A stretch of 64,000 nucleotides of DNA from JAWKZG01 sp041396125. GTDB lineage: Bacteria > Pseudomonadota > Gammaproteobacteria > Competibacterales > Competibacteraceae. Position 1 is the stretch's first letter. Each line of letters opens with the position of its first letter. The stretch lies in contig JAWKZG010000005.1 in assembly GCA_041396125.1 (NCBI GenBank), forward strand, positions 1 to 64,000, given 5' to 3'. The position numbers and the translations under genes were made by a program. A model generated the notes under the pieces. The model saw only the letters and a list, made by a program, of their open reading frames with translations, was not told the DNA's origin and did no database searches. Positions 53,192 to 63,708 of the stretch are shown in pieces.

Positions 53192-53723
53192 CGTTATTCC
53201 CCCTTTAGCTATGCGCCCTATGCGCACTACTTACAAAAGAGGGATCATTTAAGCATAGATTGAGACGCCAGGCCCACCACAGCAGGGCTCGAACGACTGC
53301 TGCTTAAACAGGTTTAAAACTGGGGAAAATCATTCGTTGAGCAAGATATGACCGGTTTCAGCAACATAGATCAGCAAATGCGCTGTTTGGTCTGCAATAA
53401 AAGGACCCGGACAAAACGTCCGGGCCAATCCAGAGGAGGAAACCCCATTTCTCATCAAAATGGACGCGCGCTTTGGACAAAAGAAACACGCTGCTTCTGC
53501 TAAGCAGGTCTGGTGCCAATTTATAAAAAGCACCAAAATAAATACATAAAATATTAATTTATATAAAAATACTTATAATTCAATTAATGACAGCGCAACT
53601 GCACCACTGTCTGCCAAGCCATTTCGACCGGCTTTCCGGCCGGCCTTTTGACCCAAAGATGTGCACGCAGGCATTACGACGGTGCAATATTACCGCCGAT
53701 GGCCATGACAGCGACAAAAAGAC
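53192..53723. other. 532-bp intergenic region without a supported gene
   Basis: Contains a hairpin CCCGGAC/GTCCGGG near 53406-53424, a stretch of about 70 bases of almost pure A/T at 53520-53590, and a GC-rich GACCGGC/GCCGGCC hairpin followed by TTTT near 53630-53655. Short frames here lack ribosome sites. The last hairpin may end transcripts from the dehydrogenase gene. Confidence 0.5.
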
Positions 53724-56700
53724 CTAGCTCGCCTGCACCAGGTTGCTGGTTTCACGCAGAGCAACCGACAGCATAGCCAGATCAGGCTGCTGACCACCAC
53801 TGCGCAGATCAGTGAACATACCCAGATTGCGTTCTACAACACTCTGATTGCGCTTGAGCCAGTTTTCCATCCGTTGTTCGACCGGAATATCCGCCGATTC
53901 GACTTTTAACACATCTGCCGTGAGCGCTCGTCCCAAATCGTACAGACTGTTGAGCAGAGCACCGCGAGCCCGGCGTTGCCAGTGGGTGGCGACGGGCAGT
54001 TCCATAATACTGTGCCGCAGCCAGCCGATTTCCAGCTGATCTGCCAGCGAGAAATACACTTTTGCCACGTCGGCCACGGATAATTGCTGCGCGTCGGCCA
54101 CCTCGGTAATATCCAGCGCCGAATACAGGACAGGCAGGCTGACCACCCAGCGTCCCAGATCAGCCGGCACACCCGCTTCGGTAAGCTCAGCCAGAGCCTG
54201 ATCATACTGTTGCAATTGATCGTTTTGCAGCAAATCGGGAACGGTCTCGGCCAGTGCTTGCACACCGGCTTTAAACTGCTGCAGCACACCTTCGATATCC
54301 AGCGGTGGACGGCGGTTACGCAATAACCACTGGCTGGCCCGCTCCAATAAGCGCCGGCTTTCCAGGTGCATCTGGATTTGCACGGTAGCCGGAACCTGGT
54401 TGTCCAGCTCATCAATCTGACGCCATAGATCACGCGCCCGAAACAAGGCACGGGCAGCGGTATAGGCACGGGCGATATCGGGCGCAGCTTCACCGCTGTC
54501 TTCCTGCAGGCGGATCACATACGCGCTACCCATGCGATTCAGTACGCTATTGGTCATATACGTTGCGATGATTTCACGTCGCAACGGATGCGTTTGCATC
54601 AGATCAGGGTAACGCTCCTGCAGCGGTTTGGGAAAATAAGCCAGCAGTTCCCGCTGCAGATACGGGTCTTCCGGCACATCGGACTTGATCAGTTCATTGA
54701 ACAGATTCATTTTGCCGTAGGCCAGCAATACCGCCAGTTCCGGCGCGCTCAAGCCTTGTCCGTTAGCCTCGCGTTCGGCCAGCACCTCGTCTGATGGCAA
54801 AAATTCCAGCGCCCGATCCAGTTTGCCGGCCCGCTCCAGGGAACGAATCACCCGGCTGTGATCGCTGAGTAAATCTCTGCCAATAGAAGCGGTGATGCTG
54901 ATCGCCTCGGGTTGCAGATAATTCTGCCGCAATACCAGTTGTCCGACTTCGTCAGTCATTTCAGCTAACAGCGTATTGCGCTGTTTTTCCGTCATATCAC
55001 CGTTGGTGACGGCCTGGTTCAGCAGAATCTTGATATTGACTTCATGGTCGGAACAATTGACACCAGCCGAGTTATCTATAGCATCGGTCAGCACATGTCC
55101 GCCACGCAGGGAAAACTCGATCCGCGCGCGCTGAGTCAGGCCCAGATTGCCGCCTTCGCCAATCACTTTGCAGCGCAATTCAGTGGCATTCACGCGCAAA
55201 ACATCATTGCCCCGGTCATCGGCATCAGCGTGGGTTTCGCTGGACGCTTTGACATACGTGCCGATACCACCATTCCAGAGCAGATCGACCGGCGCTTTCA
55301 GCAGACGATTGATCAGTTCCGTCGGCGTCAGACGGGCTTCGCTGATACCCAGGGCCGCTTGTGCCTGCGACGATAGTGTGATCGATTTCGCGCTACGCGG
55401 ATAAATGCCGCCACCGGCTGAAATCAACTCAGCGTTATAGTCGGTCCAGCTGGAACGCGGCAGCTGGAACAGGCGTTCACGTTCCTGAAAACTGGCTTCT
55501 GGATCAGGGTCCGGATCAATGAAAATATGCAGATGGTTGAACGCTGCCAGCAACTTGATATGGCGTGACAGCAACATGCCGTTGCCGAACACATCACCAC
55601 TCATATCGCCAATGCCGACCACGGTAAAATCATCGCGGTTCTGGATATCCATGCCCATTTCGCGGAAATGCCGCTTGACGGATTCCCAGGCACCGCGCGC
55701 CGTGATGCCCATGCCTTTGTGGTCGTAACCGTTGGCACCGCCGGAAGCAAACGCGTCACCCAGCCAGTAACCGTATTCAATAGCCACACTGTTGGCCAGA
55801 TCGGAAAAGGTTGCTGTGCCTTTGTCGGCGGCCACCACCAGATAGGGGTCGTCAGCATCGTGGCGTACTACATTGGCAGGCGGGATAATGCTATCGGCGC
55901 TGCGGTTATCGGTAATGTCCAGCATGCCGCGGATGAACGTTTTATAGCACGCCTGCACCTCTTGCATCAGCACGTCACGCCCCCACCCTGCGGGGGTCGT
56001 TTGACCACAAACCCGCCTTTGGAGCCGACCGGGACAATCACGGAGTTTTTGACCATCTGGGCTTTCATCAGGCCCAGCACTTCGGTGCGGAAATCTTCCC
56101 GTCGATCTGACCAGCGCAAGCCGCCGCGCGCTACCAGACCGCCGCGCAAATGGACCGCTTCCACCAGTGGTGAATAGACGAAAATTTCGAACATCGGCAA
56201 GGGTTTGGGCAATTCCGGGATGCGGCTGGGATCGAATTTAAAAGAAACGTATTCTTTCGGCTGCCGCTGTGCATCAGGCTGAAAGAAGTTAGTCCGCAGG
56301 GTAGCCTTGATAATAGCCAGATAGCGTCGCAAGATGCGGTCTTCGTCCAGACTGCTGACCGCTTCCAGCGCTTCTTCGATTTCGGTCTGCAAAGTTACGC
56401 TATGTACATCGCGCTTGGCCGCTGAGGCGGGATCGAAGCGGACATGAAACAGCTGCACCAGTTTTTGTACGATCTGCGGGTGTGCGGCCAGGGTCTGCTG
56501 CATATAATCCTGACTGAACGGCACCCGGGTCTGCAGCAGGTATTTGCAATACGCTCGCAGCATGACCACGTCACGCCAGCCGATATGCGCGCCCAGCACC
56601 AGCCGGTTGAAGCCGTCGTTTTCCATCCGCTGGTTCCAGATCTGCGCAAAAGCCTGCTGGAAAATCTCGCGCACGTCGCTCACATCGACGTGAATACCCG

Positions 56701-58546
56701 TGGTTTCCTGCATATCGAAATTCAACACCCAGCGCTTGCTGCCATCGCTGAATTCCAGTTCGTAGGGGTGTGCGTTCAGTACCCGCAGTCCCATCCGCTC
56801 CAGAATGGGCAGCGCATCCGACAGCGGCAGCGGATCATCCGGCCCGAAGACTTTGAAATGCAGCAAGGCATCGGGATTTTCCAGCGAGCGATAGAGGCGC
56901 ATCGCCAGCGGAGTATCCGTACCGACCATTTCCAGTTGCTGGATATCGACAGCCGCCGTACGAGGGCTGAAATCCTCTTTATAGGACACTGGCAGGGCAC
57001 TGCTGTAACGCTGGAACAGGTTATTGCCCTGCGCTTCGCCCAAATTATCCAGCAACGCTCTGGATAGCTCATCGTCCCAGGATTGCATCGCTTCGACCAA
57101 ACGCGCCTGCAGTTCCGGCACCGAGTATTCGGGCACCTGGCCCGGCTGGGTACGGATATGAAAGTGCACCCGCGCCAGGATAGATTCGGAAAACTGGGTG
57201 GAAAACGTCGCAGTATAGCCGTTGAAAGCCTTTAATAAGATATCCTGCATGCGCAGTCGCAAGTCAGTGCTGTAGCGATCACGCGGCACATAGACCAGGC
57301 ACGACACAAAGCGCTGGAACATGTCCTGACGAACGAACAAACGCAAGCGCTGGCGTTCCTGCAGGTGCAGGATACCGATGCTCGAATCAAACAGCTCATC
57401 CTCGGTAGCCTGGAACAGCTCGTCGCGAGGAAACGTATCCAGAATAATCTGCAACGCCCGCCCGGCATGGCTGCCCGGTCTTAATTTAGAACGCTCCAGC
57501 ACTTTTTTGGCTTTGGCCCGCAACAAGGGGATGTCAGCGGTTACCCGGGTATAGGCTGCTGCGGTATATAAACCCAGAAAACGCTGCTCACCGATGACCG
57601 TCCCCTCGCTGTTAAACCGTTTCACACCGATATAGTCCATATGTACCGGCCGATGCACACTGGAACGTGCCCCGGATTTAGACACGATGACCGGGGTCGG
57701 ATCACTGGCCAGTTTGCGCAATGACGGCGGCAGTTCGGCGAAACTGGGCGATATCCGCGCTACACCGTCGTCACGCAGCAGGCCCAGTCCGGAATTCGGC
57801 ACATTGCGCAGCAATATTTCGCTATTTTCATAGAGCAGATCGTAATCGCGGTAGCCCAGGAAAATAAAATTTCGCTCCGCCACCCAATTTAGAAACGCTT
57901 TGAGTTCTTCGATTTCTTCGCTGCTCGCAGAGGTTTTAGCGGCTTCCAGACCGGTAATAGCTTCGCGCATGCGCGCCAACATTTGTGGCCAGTCTTCCAC
58001 TGCCGTGCGCACATTTTTGAGGATGCCCTGCAGGCTTTCCTCAATTTGCTGAAAAACAGCCGGGTCATTTTGCCGATCAATCTGACAGTGCATGAATGAT
58101 TCGGCTTTGCCCTCGGGTGAGAGACCCAGCAGTTCACCGTTAGCGTCCCGTTGGCATTGAAAAATCGGATGCACAATCAGATGAACGCGCAACCCCTGCC
58201 GATTCAGCTCCATAATGACCGAATCGACCAGGAACGGCATATCGTCGGTCACGATCTCGATAACGCTATGGGTGGACTGCCAGCCATGCTCATCAAAGCT
58301 GGGATTATAGGCCCGCACGATAGCCGTGTCGGCCGGTCGCTGGCGGGCAAAATTCCAGTGTGACAGCACCACGCCATAAAGATTCTCAGCGTCGATGCCC
58401 AGCAGATCATCCGGTGCGACATGGGCAAAATACGAGCGGCAAAAATCGATCACGCCGTCCTGTTTATCTTACGGCAGGCGCGATTCCAACGTCGCAACAA
58501 TCTTTTCGATCAGAGCGTTTTTCTGTTCAGCGGGGCTATGCGACAT
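53724..58546 (-). pseudogene. gdhB: NAD-specific glutamate dehydrogenase (large, ~1600 aa type), interrupted
   Basis: The large NAD-dependent glutamate dehydrogenase converts glutamate to 2-oxoglutarate and ammonia. A perfect GAGGAGAGGAG precedes the ATG at 58546, giving MSHSPAEQKNALIEKIVATLESRLP and then an in-frame TAA (58471-58469). The same frame resumes at GTG 58453 and runs 828 codons through the regulatory and substrate regions (GGLRWSDRREDFRTEV, IVPVGSKGGFVVKRPP). A G missing from the run of five at 55984-55980 (minus strand) then shifts it; adding one gives GGGRDVLMQEVQACYKTFIRG and continues to 53724. The NAD domain (ADKGTATFSDLAN, GGANGYDHKGMGITARGAW) is in the last part. Total about 1600 residues, normal. 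Either decayed or misread sequence. Confidence 0.88.
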
Positions 58547-58742
58547 GCTCCTCTCCTCTGTTCCTATGGAAAATGGGTATTGGCAAGTGAAGGTGCGTTA
58601 TTGTAGTGGTCGAATGTGAATATTATTATGGCCAGAGCTCTTGCTTTTACGCACTTGCAGGCTGCAGCGATGCCAACACGAACAGCCTGATACCAATTAT
58701 TTTTTTATTCGTTCAAAGAACCAAAGTCGTTTAATAATGGGC

Positions 58743-59657
58743 CTAATTCGACGCAGTCAGGCGTTGCTGTGCCTCAAGATACAAAGCGGCTGTCTGCTGC
58801 AGGATAGCATCGGGCAACATCGGGCCAGGTGCGGTTTTATCCCAGTCCAGGGTTTCCAGGTAATCACGCACAAACTGTTTGTCAAAACTGGCTGGATTCA
58901 CTCCGGGCTGATAGCCATCCAAAGGCCAGAAACGGGATGAATCAGGGGTCAGCAGCTCGTCGATCAACACTAGCTGGTCGTTTTCATCAATACCAAACTC
59001 AAATTTGGTATCCGCAATAATAAGCCCTCGTTCCAGCGCATACGCTGCTGCTTCGCGGTAGATTCGTATGCTCGCTGCCCGCATTTGCTCAGCATGCGCC
59101 TGCCCGATAAGCTGGCTCACCTGCTCGAAACTGACATTTTCATCATGTGCGCCGACCGCAGCTTTGGTAGAGGGGGTGAAAATCGGTTCGGGCAATTTAT
59201 CCGCCAGCCGCAATCCGGTCGGCAAAGCCAGTCCGCAGAGCGCGCCGCTGCGTTGGTAATCTTTCCAGCCCGACCCAATCAGGTAGCCGCGTACGATGGC
59301 TTCGACCGGTAAGGCCCGCAGTTTTCGGGCTACCACCGCCCGGCCCTCAACCGGCTTCCGTTCAGCCGGATCCGGCAGGGCTTCAGCCAGTGTTTTACGC
59401 GCTAGTTGCAAATGATTGGGGATAAAATCAAAGCGTTGGAACCAGAAATTCGAGACCGCAGTCAGCACCCGCCCTTTACCGGGTATGGGGGTTGGCAGTA
59501 CAACATCAAAAGCGGATAAGCGATCGCTGGCCACAATCAACAGATGTTCGGCATCGACCTCATAAACATCGCGCACTTTACCGCGGTGACGCAACGGCAA
59601 GCTCCTGATCGCAGATTGAAATAAGACGTCGTTAATTGGTGTGTTCGATGGCTGCAA
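58743..59657 (-). CDS. purC: SAICAR synthase (phosphoribosylaminoimidazolesuccinocarboxamide synthase)
   Basis: A 304-residue enzyme joining aspartate to CAIR in purine synthesis. HRGKVRDVYEV, VASDRLSAFDVVLPTPIPGKGRVL, EAIVRGYLIGSGWKDYQRSG and DTKFEFGIDENDQLVLIDELLTPDSSRFW are diagnostic; it is the longer, fungal-like form also common in Gram-negatives. Start is uncertain: TTG at 59657 has GGGAA six bases upstream, while the frame is open to a TTG at 59684. No ATG fits. Confidence 0.94.
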   Translation of the reverse strand: MQPSNTPINDVLFQSAIRSLPLRHRGKVRDVYEVDAEHLLIVASDRLSAFDVVLPTPIPGKGRVLTAVSNFWFQRFDFIPNHLQLARKTLAEALPDPAERKPVEGRAVVARKLRALPVEAIVRGYLIGSGWKDYQRSGALCGLALPTGLRLADKLPEPIFTPSTKAAVGAHDENVSFEQVSQLIGQAHAEQMRAASIRIYREAAAYALERGLIIADTKFEFGIDENDQLVLIDELLTPDSSRFWPLDGYQPGVNPASFDKQFVRDYLETLDWDKTAPGPMLPDAILQQTAALYLEAQQRLTASN

Positions 59658-59842
59658 AACAGTTTCCCAAATGATTTCAATCAAGTTAACTCAATCTAAC
59701 CTCTGCCCCGTTAAAGCGCAATGCTGAATAAAACTTTATGCCGTATTCCGAATGCTAGTGCATCGCTCCTATGATTTTCGCTACACTAGACGCCCATTCA
59801 GTCATAATTTTTGCCATAACCACACTTTTTAAGGAGAACCTC

Positions 59843-60151
59843 ATGCTGTCCAGAATAGCCCTCGCCTGCGCTGCTGGTCTGTTACTCACCGCCACGGCCC
59901 ATGCTGGTGACGCCGAAGCCGGCAAAGCCAAATCCGCCACCTGCAGCGCATGTCACGGCGCGAGCGGGGTCAGCCCGAATCCAATCTGGCCTAACCTGGC
60001 CGGGCAGAAAGATCAGTACCTGATCGCCCAGATGAAAGCCTTTCGTGATGGTGCCCGCAAAAACCCGATGATGAGCCCAATGGCCGCCCCGCTGTCCGAC
60101 GCTGACATCGAGAACCTGGCAGCCTATTACAGCAGCTTAAGCTGTCAGTAA
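59843..60151 (+). CDS. monoheme class I cytochrome c (c4-half-like)
   Basis: A 102-residue periplasmic cytochrome with a signal peptide (about 1-20, ending AHA) and one heme site CSACHGASG at about residue 36; the axial methionine lies in MMSPMAAPLSDADIENLAAYY. It resembles half of a cytochrome c4 or a c-553. AAGGAG lies eight bases before the ATG at 59843. It stands alone. Confidence 0.92.
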   Translation: MLSRIALACAAGLLLTATAHAGDAEAGKAKSATCSACHGASGVSPNPIWPNLAGQKDQYLIAQMKAFRDGARKNPMMSPMAAPLSDADIENLAAYYSSLSCQ

Positions 60152-60344
60152 GCCCCTGAATCAAAGGGGCAGCACGGGGTGCTGCTAAACACGCAGCGCC
60201 CAGCTTCTTTAACTTTATATGTTTAGATATATCTGGGGCACCACACAGCCCTACAGGCTGGTATCTTCGCCAATAATGCCCGCAAATTGCCACAACAAGT
60301 CTTCATAAAACCCGCTATAATGGCGTTTTTTGTCAGCACGCTCA

Positions 60345-60818
60345 ATGCATTGCCCATTCTGTAATACCAGCGATACCAAAGTGGTGGATTCACGGTTGTC
60401 ACCAGAAGGCGATAAAGTTCGTCGTCGCCGCGAGTGCACACACTGCGGAGCACGCTTTACTACCTTTGAAATCGCTGAACTGGCCTTGCCGCGGGTTATC
60501 AAGCAAGATGGCCGACGCGAAACTTTCGATGCACAAAAGCTGCGGGTAGGTCTGATGAAAGCCCTGGAAAAACGCCCGGTCAGCAGCGAACACGTCGAAA
60601 CCGTTATCCGACAAATCGAAAACCGGATGCGCGCCAGCGGTGAGCGCGAATTGCAATCGCGTTTACTAGGCGAATGGGTGATGGATGCCCTGCGCCAGCT
60701 CGACCAGGTGGCGTATGTCCGGTTTGCCTCGGTATACCGCAGTTTTCAGGACGTCAATGCATTTCGCGAGGAAATCGAGCGCTTGCAGGAAACAGACACC
60801 ACCCCGTCAGGTCAGTAA
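60345..60818 (+). CDS. nrdR: transcriptional repressor NrdR
   Basis: A 157-residue regulator of ribonucleotide reductase genes. A zinc ribbon (MHCPFC and CTHCGARFTTFE) is followed by an ATP-cone (VIKQDGRRETFDAQKLRVGLMKAL to about residue 140) that senses ATP and dATP. The ATG at 60345 gives the conserved MHCPFC start; the frame is open five codons further up. It is 12 bases from ribD, the common nrdR-rib order. Confidence 0.96.
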   Translation: MHCPFCNTSDTKVVDSRLSPEGDKVRRRRECTHCGARFTTFEIAELALPRVIKQDGRRETFDAQKLRVGLMKALEKRPVSSEHVETVIRQIENRMRASGERELQSRLLGEWVMDALRQLDQVAYVRFASVYRSFQDVNAFREEIERLQETDTTPSGQ

Positions 60819-60830
60819 GCACAATCACCG

Positions 60831-61934
60831 ATGTCTTCTTTCACCGCTACCGATGTTCGCTATATGGCGCGCGCTCTGCAATTGGCCCGACAGGGGCTGT
60901 TCAGCACCGATCCCAATCCACGGGTAGGTTGTGTGCTGGTGCGCGACGATCAAGTCGTTGCTGAAGGCTGGCATGAGCGGGCTGGTCAGGGCCATGCTGA
61001 GGCTAATGCACTGGCCCAGGCGGGCAGCAAAGCCCGCGGTGCCAGCTGCTATGTGACGCTGGAACCCTGTTCACATACCGGCCGTACACCACCTTGTGCG
61101 GATAGTCTCATCGAAGCCGGTATCAGCCGCGTTATAGCAGCGTCAGCAGATCCAAATCCGAAAGTCGCGGGACAGGGCTTTGCCCGCTTGCAGGCAGCCG
61201 GCATTTCGCTGGAATATGGCTTGCTGGAGCACGAGGCGCGGGCCTTAAACCCTGGTTTTATGCACCGTTTTACCCGACAGCGGCCCTGGTTTCGGTGTAA
61301 ACTGGCGATGAGTCTGGACGGGCGTACCGCTCTGGCCTCGGGTGAAAGCCAATGGATTACAGATGCGCCGGCCCGCGCTGATGTACAAGCCCTGCGGGCG
61401 CGCAGCTCAGCCATTCTAACCGGGGTTAACACCATCCTGGCGGACGATCCTTCGCTCAATGTGCGCCTGGAACAGGCCTGGCGCCAGCCGCTGCGGATTA
61501 TTCTGGATCCAGCACTGCACACTCCGCCAACAGCCCGCACATTACAACTGCCCGGCGATGTGCTCATTCTGACTACAGTCAGTGATAGCGAGCGCTGGCA
61601 AGCCCTGCAACAGGCCGGTGCCGAAGTACACCGCCTGCCTGCCAGTGCTGACGGCCTGGATTTAGCAGCTGTTGCCCAAGAGCTGGCTCGGCGCGAGCTG
61701 AATGAAGTTCATCTGGAGTGTGGTCCGACCCTGGCCGGTGCACTGTTAAACGCAGATTTACTGGACGAACTGGTGTTGTATGTTGCGCCAGTGCTACTGG
61801 GCGACGCAGCCCACGGTCTGTTTCGGCTGCCGGCACTGACCTCAATGTCCCAGCGGATTGAACTCGAGCTGGCAGATATCCGTGCTGTAGGCCGTGACTG
61901 GCGTATTACGGCATACCCCAAACGACAACGTTAG
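60831..61934 (+). CDS. ribD: bifunctional riboflavin biosynthesis protein RibD
   Basis: A 367-residue fusion of pyrimidine deaminase and reductase, acting on the GTP-derived riboflavin precursor. The deaminase zinc site is GHAEANAL plus EPCSHTGRTPPC (residues 50-85); the reductase part begins near 145 (FRCKLAMSLDGRTAL) and includes HLECGPTLAGALL. It lies between nrdR and ribE. Confidence 0.96.
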   Translation: MSSFTATDVRYMARALQLARQGLFSTDPNPRVGCVLVRDDQVVAEGWHERAGQGHAEANALAQAGSKARGASCYVTLEPCSHTGRTPPCADSLIEAGISRVIAASADPNPKVAGQGFARLQAAGISLEYGLLEHEARALNPGFMHRFTRQRPWFRCKLAMSLDGRTALASGESQWITDAPARADVQALRARSSAILTGVNTILADDPSLNVRLEQAWRQPLRIILDPALHTPPTARTLQLPGDVLILTTVSDSERWQALQQAGAEVHRLPASADGLDLAAVAQELARRELNEVHLECGPTLAGALLNADLLDELVLYVAPVLLGDAAHGLFRLPALTSMSQRIELELADIRAVGRDWRITAYPKRQR

Positions 61935-61948
61935 GATTACTCTGTACC

Positions 61949-62602
61949 ATGTTTACCGGCATTATCGAAGCGGTCGGACGTATCGCTGAAATGCAGCGTA
62001 AAGGCAATGACATGCGCTTGCGCATTGAAACCGGAAAGCTCGATCTTAGTCAGGTCAAACTGGGCGACAGTATCGCCGTCAGTGGCGTTTGTCTGACGGT
62101 CGTGGCCTTACCCGGCAACGGCTTTTGGGCTGATGTTTCCAATGAAACCCTGAGTTGCACGGTACTAGGCGAACTGCATCCAGGTGCCTCCGTCAATCTG
62201 GAACAGGCACTTACACCTAACAGCCGCCTCGGTGGCCATATGGTCAGTGGCCATGTCGATGGGATCGGTCGGGTCACCCGCTTTGCGCCGGATGGGCGGT
62301 CCTGGCGGTTGAGTATTCAGCCTCCGGCCGGACTGGCGCGCTATATCGCGGCCAAAGGCTCGATCTGCGTGGACGGCATCAGCCTGACTGTCAACGAGGT
62401 CGACAGCACCGGTTTTGGCGTTAATATCGTGCCGCATACCCGACAGGAAACGACTATCGCGGATTATCAGGTTGGGCGTCAGGTTAATCTGGAAGTCGAT
62501 GTTATCGCCCGTTATCTGGAACGTCTGCTCCTGCCTGATAGCAGCACGGGCGAAAATGCCGGTCTGAGCAAAGCGCTGCTGCAGGCTCGCGGTTTTTTAT
62601 AA
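61949..62602 (+). CDS. ribE: riboflavin synthase, alpha chain
   Basis: A 217-residue enzyme of two lumazine-binding repeats (MFTGIIEAVGRIAEM; and VSGHVDGIGRVTRF near residue 98), which fuses two lumazines into riboflavin and a pyrimidine. GDSIAVSGVCLTV and GSICVDGISLTVNEV are the matching motifs of the two halves. Located 14 bases after ribD. The usual ribBA is missing between here and ribH. Confidence 0.96.
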   Translation: MFTGIIEAVGRIAEMQRKGNDMRLRIETGKLDLSQVKLGDSIAVSGVCLTVVALPGNGFWADVSNETLSCTVLGELHPGASVNLEQALTPNSRLGGHMVSGHVDGIGRVTRFAPDGRSWRLSIQPPAGLARYIAAKGSICVDGISLTVNEVDSTGFGVNIVPHTRQETTIADYQVGRQVNLEVDVIARYLERLLLPDSSTGENAGLSKALLQARGFL

Positions 62603-62679
62603 GCAACTAAGCAACGTTTTTTTGTAAATAACAGGCCAATGGCGGGTTATTATTTCTCCCTCAATCACTTAGACAAAGT

Positions 62680-63156
62680 ATGACCACTATTAAAACTTAT
62701 GAAGGTGATTTCAGTATCACCGCTGTCAAGGTGGCGATAATTGCCACGCGTTTCAACGAGTTCATCGTTAACAGCCTGGTTACAGGTGCCATTGATGCCT
62801 TGCGCCGTCACGGCGTCGCTGAACAATCAATCGAGCTGGTGAAAGTCCCTGGCGCGTATGAAATTCCGCTAGCTGCCAAGCGGGTTGCCGCCAGCCAGCG
62901 TTATGATGGCATTGTCGCTGTTGGTGCTGTGATTCGCGGTGCTACACCGCACTTCGATTATGTTGCAGGCGAATGTGCCAAAGGCTTGTCGGCTGTCGCC
63001 ATGCAGCATGATATTCCGGTCGGTTTCGGCGTGCTGACCGTCGATACCATCGAGCAGGCTATCGAGCGGGCTGGCACCAAAGCAGGCAATAAAGGCGCTG
63101 AGGCAGCCGTAACCGTGCTGGAAATGATCAGCCTGTTGCAACGGCTGGATACGTAA
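62680..63156 (+). CDS. ribH: 6,7-dimethyl-8-ribityllumazine synthase
   Basis: A 158-residue lumazine synthase. IIATRFNEFIVNSLVTGAIDAL, VKVPGAYEIPLAAKR, AVGAVIRGATPHFDYVAGE and the histidine-containing active site are all present; GVLTVDTIEQAIERAGTKAGNKG closes it. It builds the lumazine used by ribE and forms a capsid-like complex. 77 bases separate it from ribE with no FMN riboswitch seen. Confidence 0.97.
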   Translation: MTTIKTYEGDFSITAVKVAIIATRFNEFIVNSLVTGAIDALRRHGVAEQSIELVKVPGAYEIPLAAKRVAASQRYDGIVAVGAVIRGATPHFDYVAGECAKGLSAVAMQHDIPVGFGVLTVDTIEQAIERAGTKAGNKGAEAAVTVLEMISLLQRLDT

Positions 63157-63157
63157 G

Positions 63158-63649
63158 GTGTCGCCCGAACAATCGCCGGAATCCACCCAGCCGGCAGCAT
63201 CGAATTCCCGCAACCGGCCCGGTCGCAGCCGGCACTGGGCCCGCCGCTTTGCCATGCAGGCTTTGTATCAATGGCAACTGACAAAACAGGATATTGGCCT
63301 GATCAATGCCCAGTTTCTGACCGAGGAGGATATCGGCAAAGCCGATCTGGCGTATTTCCAGGAGCTGCTGCAACAGACGCCGCTACGTCTGGACGTCATC
63401 AATAAAGCCCTCGACCCTTACCTGGACCGTCCTATCGTGCAGATTGACCCGGTCGAGCGCGCCATTCTCTGGCTGGCAGGCTATGAACTTTTGTTCCGCA
63501 TTGACGTGCCTTATCGGGTGGTTATCAACGAAGCCGTCGAGTTGGCGAAAACCTTTGGCGCGGAACAGGGTCATCGCTTCATTAATGGCGTACTGGACAA
63601 AGCTGCCCACACGATTCGCCAGGATGAGGTCCCCTCCCAGCAACGCTGA
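63158..63649 (+). CDS. nusB: transcription antitermination factor NusB
   Basis: A 163-residue all-helical protein for rRNA antitermination with NusE. RRFAMQALYQWQLTKQD, PVERAILWLAGYELL and VPYRVVINEAVELAKTFGAEQGHRFINGVLD are family marks. The first 25 residues are a basic, Ser/Pro-rich extension. The start is GTG, one base after the ribH stop, so translation is coupled. Confidence 0.96.
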   Translation: MSPEQSPESTQPAASNSRNRPGRSRHWARRFAMQALYQWQLTKQDIGLINAQFLTEEDIGKADLAYFQELLQQTPLRLDVINKALDPYLDRPIVQIDPVERAILWLAGYELLFRIDVPYRVVINEAVELAKTFGAEQGHRFINGVLDKAAHTIRQDEVPSQQR

Positions 63650-63708
63650 GGGAAATGGCCCGCGTGGCATTATCCCGAGAACTCAATTCGCACCGGAGAA
63701 AATTCCGT

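Noticed and set aside
53587..53727. A 46-codon plus-strand frame in the intergenic region
   Set aside because: No ribosome binding site, no hydrophobic or conserved pattern, and it runs into the end of the dehydrogenase gene.
60152..60184. Two hairpins (GCCCC/GGGGC and CAGCAC/GTGCTG) after the cytochrome c gene
   Set aside because: Neither is followed by a T tract, so I do not call a terminator with confidence, though they may stabilise the mRNA end.
62603..62679. FMN riboswitch before ribH
   Set aside because: The 77-base gap is too short and lacks the conserved RFN element stems.
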